A stretch of 64,000 bases of DNA from Gentiana macrophylla (taxonomy: Eukaryota; Streptophyta; Magnoliopsida; Gentianales; Gentianaceae), in contig JAOBSW010000625.1 in the NCBI GenBank assembly GCA_026214975.1, forward strand, positions 46,449 to 110,448. Direction: 5' to 3'. This document shows positions 12,301 to 23,448 of the stretch, in pieces. The notes under the pieces were generated by a model that was not told where the DNA came from, did no database searches, and saw only the letters and a list, made by a program, of their open reading frames with translations. Both the position numbers and the translations under genes were made by a program. Position 1 is the stretch's first letter, and every line of letters begins with the position of its first letter.

Positions 12301-15300
12301 ATAAAATTGACCCTTCTATCAGAACTTCCAGAACCACTGTCCTACATGCTCTGTCAGATCAACACTGTAGATGAGGATATCATCAAAGAATGCTAATACA
12401 AATTTCCTTAGGAATGGCTTGAGTAGTTCATTAATGTTTCTCCGAAAGGTGACAAGGGCATTGGTGAGGCCAAATGGCATGACTAAAATCTCAAAATGGC
12501 CATGATATGTGACAAAGCTGTCTTATGCACATTCCCCCACTCATTAGAATCTAATGAAATCCAGATCTAAGGTCAATCTTTGTGAATACTCTTGCCCTGC
12601 CAAGTTCATCCAACAGACCACCAATGACTGGGATGGGGTATCTATCCTTGATGGTCAAATCATTGAGCTTCTTATAATCTATACACCCCATCCATATGTC
12701 ATCTTTCTTTTTGACCAACAACATTGAGGAAGAGAATGGATTGTTATTGTGTTTAAATATACCTTGCTTCAACATACCATCCACCAACACTTCAATATCA
12801 TACTTTTGATGATGGGGATACATGTAGGGCTTGAGTTTGACAGGGCCAGACCCTTTGAGGACAAATGAGTGCTCATATCCTCTCTTTGGTGGCAGACTCT
12901 TAGGAGCAGCAAACACATCATTGAACACCTCCAACAAAGGCCCCACTTCAACATGAACACTATTGTTTTCTTTCTCATGGACCATGTACAGGAAACCATT
13001 GAGGCCATATGTTCCTTTCCTCAAACTGTTCATCAACTTTTTGCAACTAAACATCCTCAAATGACCCTCATCACAAGTTCCCCTCAATGATATCTGAACA
13101 CCGTCTTTCACAAAGGGCAAGCATATGCTATGGAAGTTGAATGTAACTTGACCGAACTTACTCAACCAACCAACCTCTAAAACCATATCACACCCTCTCA
13201 ACTTAATCAATATGATATCATGTTGGAATACTGCACCCTGCATGTACCACGTCTGATCTGAACATTTGGAATCACCAGTGATAGTATTCCCATCAACAAC
13301 AGTTATAACCATGGGGTGGCTAGGCATAATCTTGCAACCAGCCTCTTTCGCCCACTTTCTGATCCAAGAAAGAGTGGGAGGCCCCGCTATCAATCAGGAT
13401 CACCATTGATCTTCTCTTAATCATTCCCTTAATTTTGAATGTGATGGGAGTGACTTGTTGGCCTGCCAAAGAATAAACGGATAGCTGAGATTCCTAAAGT
13501 TCATTTTGTGTGAAATCTTCCTCATCAACAAAATCCTCATCCTCATCCAGAATGAAATAAATGTGCTTCTGTCTGCATTTGTGGCTAGGTGTGTACTTCT
13601 CATCACACCTGGAACACGATCCTTTCGCTCTCTTGTCCTGAATTTTTTTAGGAGTAATTGCCCTCTATAAAACAGGTCTTTGTTATGTGTTTGGAATTCT
13701 GTCGAACACCTTGGGTACAATCTGTGTCTGCTTGATATTCCCTCCAGAATATGATATTTTGGGCTAGGCTTATGATTAAGGGACAATATCACACATTCCT
13801 GACATCTGGCTGCTTTTACAACTAATGACATTGTGGCTGGATGCATCAGCCTCACCATGGATTTGATTTCTATTTTGAGTCCTATGATGAAACAAGACAT
13901 ATAATGGAACTCTGTAAGCCTAGGGCACTGCATTTGTACTAAGCTCTTCAATTCGGCTAAGTACTCATCCACAAACCCCACTTGCTTCAACTCATGAAAC
14001 TCATTCACATCCATTTCCATAGACTTCGAACTAAATCGCTTCAAAATCTCGTCTCATAATAGGCCAAGTCAAGTAAGGAAAACTCACTCTCAACTCCACA
14101 CCAAACATCATCGAATTTGCTCAGGAAAATCAACTCCATTGGGGCCTCACCGTTAAACAGAGGAAAATCTATTTTAGGAGCTTTACGAATATGCTCATAC
14201 CTTTCACCCTTCGATGAAGTCTCAGCTGACTCAGTTCGACGATGAGTTGGAAGCAGTCCATCTCCTAATGCCACAACTGGAGCCTCTGGAGTTGATTCAA
14301 ACTTGTGTTCTACTTTATCAATGTAAGCTCTCATTAATTTCTTGAGAGAATCAACCTGATTCTAGATCTTATGGTCCAACTGGGCTTGAAGTTCTTCTAA
14401 CTTCGAGTTAAATTTCTCAGTCATCTTTAGCTATGATGATCTGAGTTCATCAATTGATTTGACAACCATAACCTGATAACCGTGATCACAGGGGTAGGTC
14501 GTAGCTCCGATACCAGATGTTAAGAACCTAGCTTAATTGAGTAGGAAAAGAGAGGGAAAACGGAGAAGATGGGAAACAGAGGGAAAGGGGAAATAGAGAT
14601 TTTATTAATGTCAAAGTTGAGAGAGATACAACTCACACAACCCATTATACATCATGGGGTCAACAGAGGTTAAGGGTGAACACACACTAGCACACCTAGA
14701 ATTACTCAGTCCTACCTGATGTGTCTAGTTCCTAACATCTGGTGCCCTTGGTAGATTTACTGAAGTTAAAATTTAGCATAGATGACAATGACATAACTCG
14801 TGATCATATTCATTAGTTGGCTAATTAACTACTGTATTCTGTTTTGCTCAGAAAGATAAAAATTATTCTGGTTTGACAACTTCTAACTATGAGGCTCCAG
14901 TTATTTAACAGAGAAGGGATTTGAAGCATGATAATGCAATATCATCCTTGTTGTACTTGAGAAGAAATGATGAAAGAAGAGGTAGAGTAATAAGTAGTAG
15001 CCAAGTGAGAGTGGAAACTGTAGAAGATGATGAAGCATGTGAACTGGTTAGCAGAGTAGAGCTATGTATTGGTGATGGGGATGATGATAATACAATTGCA
15101 GCTTATCTTTGCAAAGCAGTGAAGAATAATAATGGTATTGGGATCTTGCTCTTGTCTGATTTCTTTGGTTTTCAAGATTCTGCCACTGGAGATTTTGCTT
15201 ACCGTTTAGCTTGCAATGGTTACAAGTATGTCTTTTTTTTTTTTTTTTCTTTTTTCTGCATTAATTTCTTTTCCTAATTAATTATTGCCACTTTTGGCAG

Positions 15301-16544
15301 TGACACAAATCCTTAATTAGGCCGGTATATATATATGGACACTGTTAATGGCACACAGTCGATCTATTCGGGCACCACATCTCGTGCAAATTTCGACTTT
15401 TTCAGAAGTCGAAATCTGTTTTCAACCGCTCCGGAGTCGAATTTGGAGTATAAATTCGACTCTGGAGGGGTTGAAAACAGATTTCGACCTCTGTAAAGTC
15501 GACATTTGCACGAAGTGTGGTGCCCGAGTAGATCGACTGTGGTGCCATTAACAATGCCATATATATATATATTTTTGTTTTAATTTTTTGATTATCTTTT
15601 TTCATGCTAACATTCATTAATTGGTGACTCCTTAATTTTTGTGTTTAATCAATTTATCAACATGCTTCTTCATTGTCCTACCTCTATTTTTTCAATATTC
15701 ACATATTAAGACAATAGGTGATTGTAATAAATTTTAGTAAATAAAGTCTAAAATACCATTGAACTATTATTAATATAGTTGTTGGATGAATAATAAATTA
15801 GGGCTAGAAAAGGGAGAAAAAAAAAAACTGATGAATGCTATCTAGGTATTCTTAAATGACTAATATTTAGGAACATTATTTTTGGTAAAATAATCTCGAT
15901 CATGTCCAATTAATTAATCAACTAGCTTCAGTTTCATGTTAATTTTATCATCATATGCATGACTTACAATTTTATCATCGAATAGTGTTCTGGTGCCCGA
16001 TCTCTTTCGAGGAGATCCATGGACTAAGGAAAGGCCAAAAGAATTGTTTGAAGAATGGGTTGCAACACAATATCCAGAAAGGGTAGTAGGAGACATTTTT
16101 ACTTGTGCAAACTGGTTAGCCAATGAATCAGCAGAAGAAGGAGTCTCATCAAAAAAGCTTGGCGTAATAGGATTCGGCTTTGGTGGAGGGCATGTGATTA
16201 ATATCTTATCTCAAGACAAGGGACATCTTTTTGCAACCGGGGTCTCATTTTATGGAACCCGAATCGATACTTGTAGTACGTTGTTTTCTTCATCACTCAG
16301 GGGGGTTAGCGTACCTTCTGTGCTGCTAATTTTGGGGGACCACGACCATTTATGCACCCCCGTTGAGGAACTGAAAGCTCTTGAGAAAGAAATAAAAGGT
16401 TGCAAAGTGATTGTATTCAAAGGAAGGGGACACGGTTTTGCCCACCGCCCCGAGTCTCTGGATGAAGATGAAGATGCTGAGGCTGCTTTTGTTATCATGA
16501 GAAATTGGTTGCATGATGCTTTGACTGTAAATGTAGACACCTGA
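9341..16544 (+). CDS. dienelactone hydrolase-like alpha/beta hydrolase (carboxymethylenebutenolidase homologue), plastid-type
   Basis: Three exons join in frame: 9341-9412, 14912-15225 and 15986-16544 (945 nt, 314 residues). Donors are CAA|GTTCGT and CAA|GTATGT; acceptors are TTTAACAG and ATCGAATAG. The N-terminus is basic and Ser/Arg-rich, like a chloroplast transit peptide. The core carries ILLLSDFFGFQDSATGDFAY and VLVPDLFRGDPW, both typical of plant members of the family. Catalytic Asp (ILGDHD, 247 or 249) and His (GRGHGF, 278) are present. At the nucleophile elbow the sequence reads GFGFGGG (residues 191-197, Gly193 codon 16176-16178), where the family has Cys, so hydrolase activity is doubtful. 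Intron 1 (5.5 kb) holds a gypsy element, intron 2 a MITE. Exon 1 is the least certain part: it is chosen because it gives a start, a matching phase and a family-like total length. A stronger acceptor at 14851 would bring an in-frame TAA. Confidence 0.75.
9791..9872. repeat. short inverted-repeat element, possible MITE remnant
   Basis: GGTGTCTTTAAATGCC faces TTTAAGGACACC about 40 bases on. A related end, CTATTAAGGGCACCC, follows. Another related end (GGTGCCCTTGGTAGATTTAC) sits just right of the gypsy element at 14741. The gypsy insertion may therefore have landed inside a small palindromic element. Ends and TSD are not resolved. Confidence 0.3.
9895..10135 (-). repeat. 3' LTR of the Reina-like element
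   Basis: 241 bp, TGTTAAG...CCTAACA, matching 14518-14737 through most of its length. The first 40 bases are more divergent. Confidence 0.8.
10136..10150 (-). other. polypurine tract of the Reina-like element
   Basis: Minus strand ATTAGGGGAGGGTGA directly precedes the TGTTAGGAAC start of the LTR. Confidence 0.6.
10146..11400 (-). pseudogene. integrase and chromodomain remnant of the Reina-like element
   Basis: Frame fragments on the minus strand. An H2C2 zinc-binding region lies at about 11400-11280 (HSSHMGGHSRIRACYNRIKK, then IQKCSTCQQC). The catalytic core is at 11122-10751, with VSDRDKVFTSYFW and DYHPQTDAQAERVNQ. The C-terminus is at 10478-10146: HLVFHVSMLKRYIG, then a chromodomain-like stretch ending in TWEDEDF. 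Chromodomains direct chromoviruses to heterochromatin. The pieces are in different frames with stops between them, so no full integrase can be made. Confidence 0.8.
11600..12600 (-). pseudogene. reverse transcriptase (palm) and RNase H remnant of the Reina-like element
   Basis: The catalytic FFDDILIY box, a variant of the YVDD motif, lies near 12363-12400 on the minus strand. RNase H is represented at 11834-11619, with the characteristic QSLKFLLDRK and the C-terminal VVAGVLSK. Frameshifts separate the parts, and the frame at 12022-12264 carries the region between palm and RNase H (MEYVGHIIMQGNVYNDPSKI). Confidence 0.75.
12551..13410 (-). pseudogene. protease and reverse transcriptase N-terminus of the Reina-like element
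   Basis: Just upstream of the main frame the minus strand reads VILIDSGASHSFL, the aspartic protease active site (DSGAS), in a different frame. The 280-codon frame 13393-12551 then covers the rest of the protease and the start of the reverse transcriptase: FVLKGSGPVKLKPYMYP, SSMLLVKKKDDIWMGCIDYK, YPIPVIGGLLDELGRARVF, KIDLRSGFH. This is the longest intact piece of the element. Confidence 0.8.
13421..14334 (-). pseudogene. gag remnant of the Reina-like element
   Basis: Two minus-strand frames (14334-14041 and 14044-13421) cover a retrotransposon gag region, including IDFPLFNGEAP and FHELKQVGFVDEYLAELKSL, motifs typical of gypsy gag. A zinc knuckle (CSRCDEKYTPSHKC) is readable in another frame near 13620-13570, so at least two frameshifts are present. 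Confidence 0.75.
14504..14515 (-). other. primer binding site of the Reina-like element
   Basis: Minus strand TGGTATCGGAGC, one mismatch from the Met-tRNA complement, two bases from the LTR end. Confidence 0.7.
14518..14737 (-). repeat. 5' LTR of the Reina-like element
   Basis: 220 bp, TGTTAAGAACCTAGC...CCTAACA. Pairs with 9895-10135. Confidence 0.8.
15337..15558. mobile_element. palindromic MITE in intron 2 of the hydrolase gene
   Basis: 222 bp that folds back on itself along nearly its whole length. The ends are GGACACTGTTAATGGCAC and GGTGCCATTAACAATGCC, and inner arms such as AAATTTCGACTTTTTCAGAAG mirror the opposite side. It is flanked by (AT)n on both sides, so a TA target site is possible but not provable. 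A second copy is at 39650-39872. Small open frames inside it are mirror-image artefacts. Confidence 0.75.
15560..15985. other. remainder of hydrolase intron 2
   Basis: AT-rich intron sequence with an A-run at 15820. Nothing else recognised. Confidence 0.5.
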
Positions 16545-16945
16545 GACTAATGGACATGAATGAATGTGGTCTCATTTTATATATACAAAAGGGCATTCAC
16601 ACCAAAACCCTATTTTATATCCCTAAACTAATATAGAATAATACATATTCTTGCTTTTACAACATCTTAATTTGTAACACTCACAACAACATCCTTATCC
16701 CTATCTTTAACTTGGTAATATAAAGATAGTGCTTTAAAATAGGGATAGTGCTCCACAAATAGGGATACAATATTCATTGACCTTAATTTAGGGACATGGA
16801 TGAGGCTTCTGCTGTGGAGGTATTTGAAGGAAAATTCCATTTTTTATTTTTATTTTTATTTTATTTTAAGAATAGAACACCGTATAGGGTTTGTGCTACA
16901 AATACCCTAAGGAGGTGGCGTATTGTACATATGTTGATATATACT
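16545..16945. other. 3' flank of the hydrolase gene
   Basis: AT-rich region without genes. Related short phrases occur in both orientations (ATAGGGATA and TATCCCTA forms at 16610-16780), hinting at a decayed palindromic element. No clear ends. It probably includes the hydrolase 3' UTR. Confidence 0.35.
16941..16945. repeat. left target site duplication ATACT
   Basis: ATACT precedes the LTR start and recurs at 25931-25935. Confidence 0.85.
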
Positions 16946-19147
16946 TGTAATACCCTGAAAATTTAAGAAGGGTAAACGAGTAAAATGAGAATTTTTATTA
17001 TTTTTCCTATTTTATTCCTAAAACCTACAATATTAATTAAAAAAGGGGATTTAATTAAAAGGAATTAAGTATTATAATTAAAAGAATTAATTAATTGGGT
17101 GTAAAAGGAAATTAATACCCTAAATGCCTAGTAGTTCTTTCATGTTAGTTTTCTGGAAATTTGGGGAGAGACGGCGGCAATTCTTCATTCTTCAGACAAG
17201 AAAAAGGAAAAAAATAGTTCGGGCGCTGTTTTTTCAAATTCGGGACTTAAATGTTGGTTTTCGGTGAAGACCGCAGTAGAGAGAAAGTAATCGCCTGCCG
17301 TTGCAGCGTTCTTTTTGGCGTCAAGCAATTCCATGTTTCATTGCGTAGAAGTCGAGGATTCGCAAATTGTTCTTGTTGTGTTTGGATTTGGATCAATTTT
17401 ATCTATAGCGAGTAAGGGGTGTTAAGCGAATTTTGGTGTCCAACCGTATTTAATAATTTCAATGTCGTGATATTTCTGTTCCCCTTTTGATATTTGTTGT
17501 TTTATATATTTTATTATGGTTTACAGTGTAGTACCCTGTTGGTACTCGTCTGCCGTAGAAGGAGAAAGAGGATGCTATTGCATTCTTTTTGTTCAGTTGT
17601 TGTCGAAGGGTAATAGTTTGATAAAATAAAATAAAAACTAATATGGCCGATAGTCTCCAGAGTAAGAAACATAGACTACTTCTCATTCTTTTTTTTAGAC
17701 AATATTAATACTAATTGCTATTTTTCCGTAAGACCTGGGTGTAATTGCAAAAGGATGAAAAAGGCAGCCAGTGTTTGTAGTTTGAGAGTTTGGACAAAAA
17801 AGGGATAAAGAATAATGAATAAATGGTGCAGCAGGCCTTAAAAATAAAGATTATTGATATAGTTGATTAAATAGATATTATGTACGGTAATTAATTTTAT
17901 CTGATTTAAGTACTAAAAAGGTATGCACAACAAGGTATTATCTATGTTTAAAGATTATAGTAAAACCGTGGTATATATGTATATATATATTACGGTAAGA
18001 GTGTAATATATTAATTTTGTGCTTCTATGTGTATTACCCGATACGACGTGGCTTATATGTTCTTATGGAACATTATATGTTAATTTGCAATGTCTAACTT
18101 CCGACTTCAGATGCCTTAGCATCAATCGCCACAACCGAGCCTCATGGGGAGAAGGTGGTAGCCAGAAAAGCGGTTGTTTAGACCTTATGGGGTCATTGGT
18201 TTAGTAGCCATTGATGTCCTTTACAACGTCTTTAGGTAGTTAGTCAGATTGTGCAGGACTAGATGTCCTTAGGAAGCCTTTTAAATGTGAATGAACTAGG
18301 TGGTTAGATCTAAAAGCGTAATAAACATATGTGATGAGCCTAAAAGCTAAAACGTTGTAATTCTTGGTGAGGCACATTTATGATTCGCAAAGATGGAATC
18401 ATTTCTCATACGTAACGGACAATATTCGGGTTTTGGGAAATGTTCCACACGGAACCATCCGTGCCATATGAGGTGCTGAATATGTCCCGGTGCATACCCA
18501 TCATTCGGGCATTGTGTCCTTGAATTTCAATGTAACATAGATAATTGCTCGTGAGGGTGCTAGCAGACCTAGCAGAGGGGAGTGTATTTTAATGCAACCT
18601 ATGTGACAGAGATTGTAGAATTTACTTGTTATGTATGATATGTTATATATTGTGTGTAACCGATTCTTCTACCCCTTGCTAAGTACGTAAGTACTTACCC
18701 CTTTCTCTTTATTGTCCCCACCCCGAGAAGGTGGTTGTCAGGGTGATGATAATCTTGGTTATGACGATGGAGTTAACGGAGCTGATGTTTAGGCTCAAGA
18801 GTTACGATGACACAGACATTTATTTTATGCAATTTATTATTCAGTTTTGAAAGATAGTATTTAGTATCTTTTCAGTTTCATATGGGATGTAATAAGTCAC
18901 AACAACATTTATTTCGTTGTTTTGTCGGTCAGATTTCTTAGACGTAGATTTGGGACTTGGTGATCCGTTTTTTGTCATTTGACATTCTTTTTCTGAGTTA
19001 TCTTTAGCTTTAATTTATTCCGCTTTTACTCTGATTGATTGTTACGAGGCTTATGTATATATTACTTTTGACGATTTAAAAAGTTAATATATGCATGCCG
19101 TGCGTTCTTTCCGGATAAGGACTCGGTATCCGGGACGGGGCGTCACA
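16946..19147 (+). repeat. 5' LTR of the 9 kb gypsy element
   Basis: 2,202 bp. Aligns with the 3' LTR with frequent CG/TG-type differences (for example CTTATGGGG versus CTTGCGGGG), the pattern left by cytosine methylation and deamination, plus small indels. Confidence 0.85.
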
Positions 19148-19149
19148 AT

Positions 19150-19160
19150 TGGTATCAGAG
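19150..19160 (+). other. primer binding site, Met-tRNA type
   Basis: TGGTATCAGAG two bases after the 5' LTR end. Confidence 0.85.
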
Positions 19161-19299
19161 AGAAAGTTCCTATATTACGTCTAAGTTTGTAGCTTAAGTT
19201 GAATTTTATAAGTCTCTTTAGCAGCTTAGCTGATCCTTTCTTCTTGACACATGGCTAAGAAAACTGCAAGGAGCACTAGTAAGTTAGTTCGTTAAGTAA

Positions 19300-22200
19300 T
19301 CAATCCTTACGGATGAAGTCTTTAAACCAAACCACATCACCTAGGATTAAGTGAAACCCCTCTAAGTAAAGTTTTGGGATCGGAATCTTATGCCTACACC
19401 CTTAAGTTGAGGTCCTCTTTGTTGAATATTCTTTACACTCCCTACTGTGATATCTCCACTTATTTCTACACCTCAATGTCATAGCCTACACTTTGGCTTG
19501 ACCTATTCCCGTAGAGAATGATGTCTGACTCAACTCTACATATCCTCCACTCCTTCTACTATCGCTTGGTTTGTGTTTACCAAAATTCTTTGACCTTGCT
19601 TTGATCGAAATGGGTTCTACACAAACTCCATATACAATTCTATCCCTTCCAAGTGCTTCTCACTCATTTCAACTATTAGTGTTAAAGGTCTTCTGCTTTG
19701 GCACATAGTTTTCATCATCCTTGTGGGTGGCTTAATCCAACACGAGTGAATGCCCTTTTGTTTTGGTGTTTGCCTTTCATGTGAACCCACTTCCCCTGCT
19801 CCAAAAATTCTGAAAATTTTCAGCACAATAGATCACTGTTTTATCTACAACTTCACTTCTTACATCAACTCGATAATCATTATGAATTGTTCATAAAATT
19901 TATGTTAATGCCGGACACTCTGTCCAGAGAATCTGCAGCATCACTTTCACTTCTTCTTCTATTTTGAACAGGTTAACCACATTCAAATGACCTGAATTTT
20001 TGATATGTTGCAGATAACACTTTTAGCTATCACTTTCCTTTTGGGATTTAGTTCAAATTCCTTTTCGTTCGATCGCAATCTGCATTTGAAATCAGTGTTT
20101 ACTAATCTGGAAATTCGACGACACGCGATTCGGCAAAAATAATTGTTTTTTATCGACTTCTTCTCATCCAAAAATTCTAATATTTTTCTGTCACCGGAGA
20201 AATTCCAGTTTCTGAACAATTTATCTTTGGATCGTGCTCAAATTCCTTTTCGTTTGGGCTGTACAAATTGATAATGTCAGATCCGGAGTAAATATCATAC
20301 ACATCAACCTAAAAGGAATCCTCACCTCTTCGACTTAAGGTTTGGGATAAGGGAATAATAAGTTATGATTGGGATGTTTTAGAAGTTTCCCCGAAGTTTG
20401 ATCTTCTTCGGGAGTAAGTCTCTTAGTAGGATGTTTGTAAGGCTAACGTTGTGGTTTCTTTTGCGATTATAAACAAGCACCAAGACGCTTACCTTCCAAA
20501 GACACCACGGTTGAAGTCCAAACCTTTTTATGCCTTTCTTCGATCTTGCATTTCCCAGTAAATTACTTCCCATTTGATTCCTCATTTGAGATATTTGAGT
20601 TCAATAACTTCTCGCCATCTTCTATCATGAATTATCTCAGAGACATATCTTCATAAGTTCTTCCTTTGAACAAGTTCTTACCTTTTACCTTCCAAATCTA
20701 TGAAACAAGTGCTCCCTAATTTTGTATTGTTGCACTCTCATTATTTCTTTCAAATTCAATTTGATTAAACATTCTAATGTCAAAACATTCTCCTTACTTG
20801 TGTTCGTTCTCAGCTTCCCACCTAAGGGTAGTGTCGATGTTGTAATCTTTTCTCATAGTGATGCATGTTCTTTCAAGGTATGCACCTTATCTTTTGCTAG
20901 TCAGATCTTTATGACTACCATGACACTTGTCTTTAACTTTCTGGCAAATTATGCTAACCCAATTAGGCGTGAAGGTAGTTGTTTACCAAACATACGAACC
21001 CTTTTTGCCGGTCAACATTTAAACTCCAAAATCTTATTAATTTCAATTTAGATTAATGCACCTTGCACCTTTTCAGCTTTAACTCTCTTTCAGACCATTT
21101 AGAGTCATGAACCGCCAGACACACCTTTTGACATTCCCTCTCTATCTTGGTGTTTCTGTAACAATTTTTTTACACCGGTTGAAATGTCTATTTTGTTTAA
21201 CCTTCTCATTCCCTCATAAGGAATAACCTTGAGAATTTATTCTTTGGCACTGTACTATTCCTCTCGAGTAGTGCACCTTTGAACCCTTTGAATTGGACCA
21301 TCAATGATCTTTCACACTTATTTTGGAAGATTGAATTAATTCTACGAAATCAAACCTTATCCGACATTTCTTAAGTGTCTTTCATCATTCACACAAAAAC
21401 TTGGTTATCGCATACTCTTCTTTTCAATACTTTTGATTTTCATTTACATTACCTTGAGAAAGTTTCTATCTCATTTCAATCTTGAGATAACCTCTCTTTG
21501 ACTTGTGCAAACTTGGACACTTTTTGACAAGTTTTTATTTCATTCTAAGACCTTTTTGGAATACTCATTTGGCACCTTAACATCTTCACGTTGAGATTCT
21601 TGCTCTCTTCTTGATATCTCGATTGTTTATTCTTTCAGGTGCTCGACCTTGCACTTTTGCTTTGTTCTTCTATTATGGAATGATTCCTCTACGACATTCA
21701 TGCGAACTGAGGACCTCCCTAGTTCACCAACAACCATTTTGTTTATGAAATCGTTAATGACTAAGGTCACTTGCCAGACGTTCTCAAGTCCAATATTCTT
21801 TTCCCTCTTATATTAGATGTTCACAAGTCCATCATGTGATGTTTCCCTTAACGTTCCCACCTTCTAAGGGATTATGTAAAAGCTCAGTATCTTCCTTACA
21901 AGCGGTCTGAGTTTATTTGCAGACCACCGTATCTTGCAGAATTCCATTTTCTTAAAATAAATTTCATCTGCAAGATAATCCTTTTGCGTTTTCTTTTAGT
22001 AGTTATCTTTTATACTATGATGCAACGCCCATCCTTCAATTTTGAACCAATTTCAAACTTCCCCCGACCTGGAATCACCATGTTTTGTTTGTGACACCTC
22101 CAAACTCTCTGGTTTTGAGAACTTATTGCCCCAAGTTGACATGCCACCCTAGTTCTCAACTTGTCACTTTTCAGCTCTATTTGTTTTTTTTTCCAAACCA
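19300..22200. other. non-coding interior of the 9 kb gypsy element
   Basis: 2.9 kb of T/C-rich sequence. No frame exceeds about 110 codons, and none shows a retroelement domain on either strand. It replaces the gag, protease, reverse transcriptase and RNase H coding region expected here. I do not recognise its origin. Confidence 0.5.
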
Positions 22201-22769
22201 ACTCTTATTGGCATAAGGATTGGATCAGACCGTCATAGAGAAAGTATGGCAAGTCTGTGTTTCTCTTTCCCCAGAAGTCTCAGAAACCCTACAGCCTGAA
22301 TCATTGCAGTCCTACAACAAGCTTGTGCCGCAATGATGGAAGTTGCAACCAAAAGGGGTCAATTGTGTCAAGAGCTGCGGATCATTGGGAAAGTTTAAGC
22401 AGTCATGATTCAGTCAGCAAACGGGAGCAAAGTGTGTTATACTGTTGGTTGCAGGATTTGAGGCCGTTGATGAGATTGTGAAGAAGCAAGGCAAAGATGC
22501 GGTTGTTTTCAGTTACAAGTGAGTGGTCGGGATCAAACCAGCCAGGGGTCGCGAGTTAGATGAAGATGGCAACCTTCAGCATAAAAGAGAAGCCGGTTTC
22601 GCATTCCGGATATGGAAGATTTGAGGAAGACAATGACGGATGAAGCCCATACGATAGCAATTTCCGTTCACCCCGGAGCAACCAGGATGTGTAGAGAGTT
22701 GAAACGGCACTGCCGGCCACATTCTGTGAAGATATTGATAGCAAAGTTGTCTATAACACCAATTAACAC

Positions 22770-23240
22770 GCCAGCATCCAAAAGTCACCGTTTGAGGCTC
22801 TATATGGAAGGAAGTTTAGAACGCCAGTCATCTGGGATGAGCGGAACAATAACAAACTACAAGACCGGAGTGGATACAACGAGCCAGGGAGAATGCCGAA
22901 GTGGACCGTCGCAACCTCGAGATGGCTCGAGACATGCAGAAGAGTTGGAAAGATGGAATAAGAAGACTGCTAGAGTTTGAAGTTGGAGATAGAATGCATC
23001 TAAATGCGTCCTCAACGAGAGGAGAAAGGTGGCATGGGCAGACATGCAAGATAAGCCATGGTTATGAAGGCTCTTACGTGAGAGTGGCTAAATTAGGACC
23101 TTTATCTTATCCGTTTGGAGTTAGCAAAATCCCTTCACGGGTGTATGACGTTGTACACGTGAGAATGATAAGGAAATGGTTAGCCGATGTTGATGTGAGT
23201 CAAGCTTTGACTTTGAGACGGTTGAAGAGACTTTGACCTA
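22770..23240 (+). pseudogene. integrase C-terminal remnant (gypsy)
   Basis: ALYGRKFRTPVIWDE is readable near 22796-22840 in one frame; the gypsy integrase consensus here is YGRKCRSPVCWDE. A second frame at 22901-23236 carries FEVGDRMHLNASSTRGERWH and continues through PSRVYDVVHVRMIRKWL, matching the end of the integrase and the following KLSPRYIGPF-type domain. The frames are offset and the upstream catalytic core is unrecognisable. Confidence 0.65.
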
Positions 23241-23435
23241 TGTGGAAGAATCAAGTGCACTTCAGAGCGGAAGAAGAAGAAAGTTAAGAAGGAAGACGTA
23301 CAACTAGTCATGGTTCAGTGAAGCAGGCACACATTGGCAGAGATGACATGAGAATTATAAGAGGAAAGGTTTTGCGAGTTCCCAGACTTCAAGAACCTCC
23401 CAGGTATGTTCAGTTTCGAGGACGAAACTTTTCTT

Positions 23436-23448
23436 AAGGGGGAAGGGA
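23436..23448 (+). other. polypurine tract of the 9 kb gypsy element
   Basis: AAGGGGGAAGGGA directly before the 3' LTR. Confidence 0.75.

Larger units (their letters stand above)
9895..14737 (-). mobile_element. decayed Ty3/gypsy chromovirus, Reina-like, in intron 1 of the hydrolase gene
   Basis: Short LTRs (9895-10135 and 14518-14737) begin TGTTAAG and end CCTAACA. On the minus strand a Met-tRNA-type primer site abuts the right LTR, and a purine tract abuts the left one. The interior encodes, in order on the minus strand, gag with a zinc knuckle, protease, reverse transcriptase, RNase H, integrase and a C-terminal chromodomain. The 4.8 kb size and roughly 230 bp LTRs fit the Reina clade. Coding is broken by several frameshifts and stops. 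No 5 bp TSD is visible (TATGT left, TCTGG right), which suggests an old insertion or rearranged ends. Confidence 0.85.

Noticed and set aside
12869..13090. Plus-strand ORFs inside the Reina-like element (also 12091-12396)
   Set aside because: Antisense shadows of reverse transcriptase coding on the minus strand.
16250..16540. 96-codon minus-strand ORF
   Set aside because: Shadow of hydrolase exon 3.
19617..20585. Minus-strand ORFs of 68-78 codons in the gypsy interior
   Set aside because: No domain, unrelated to each other, and in the non-coding block.
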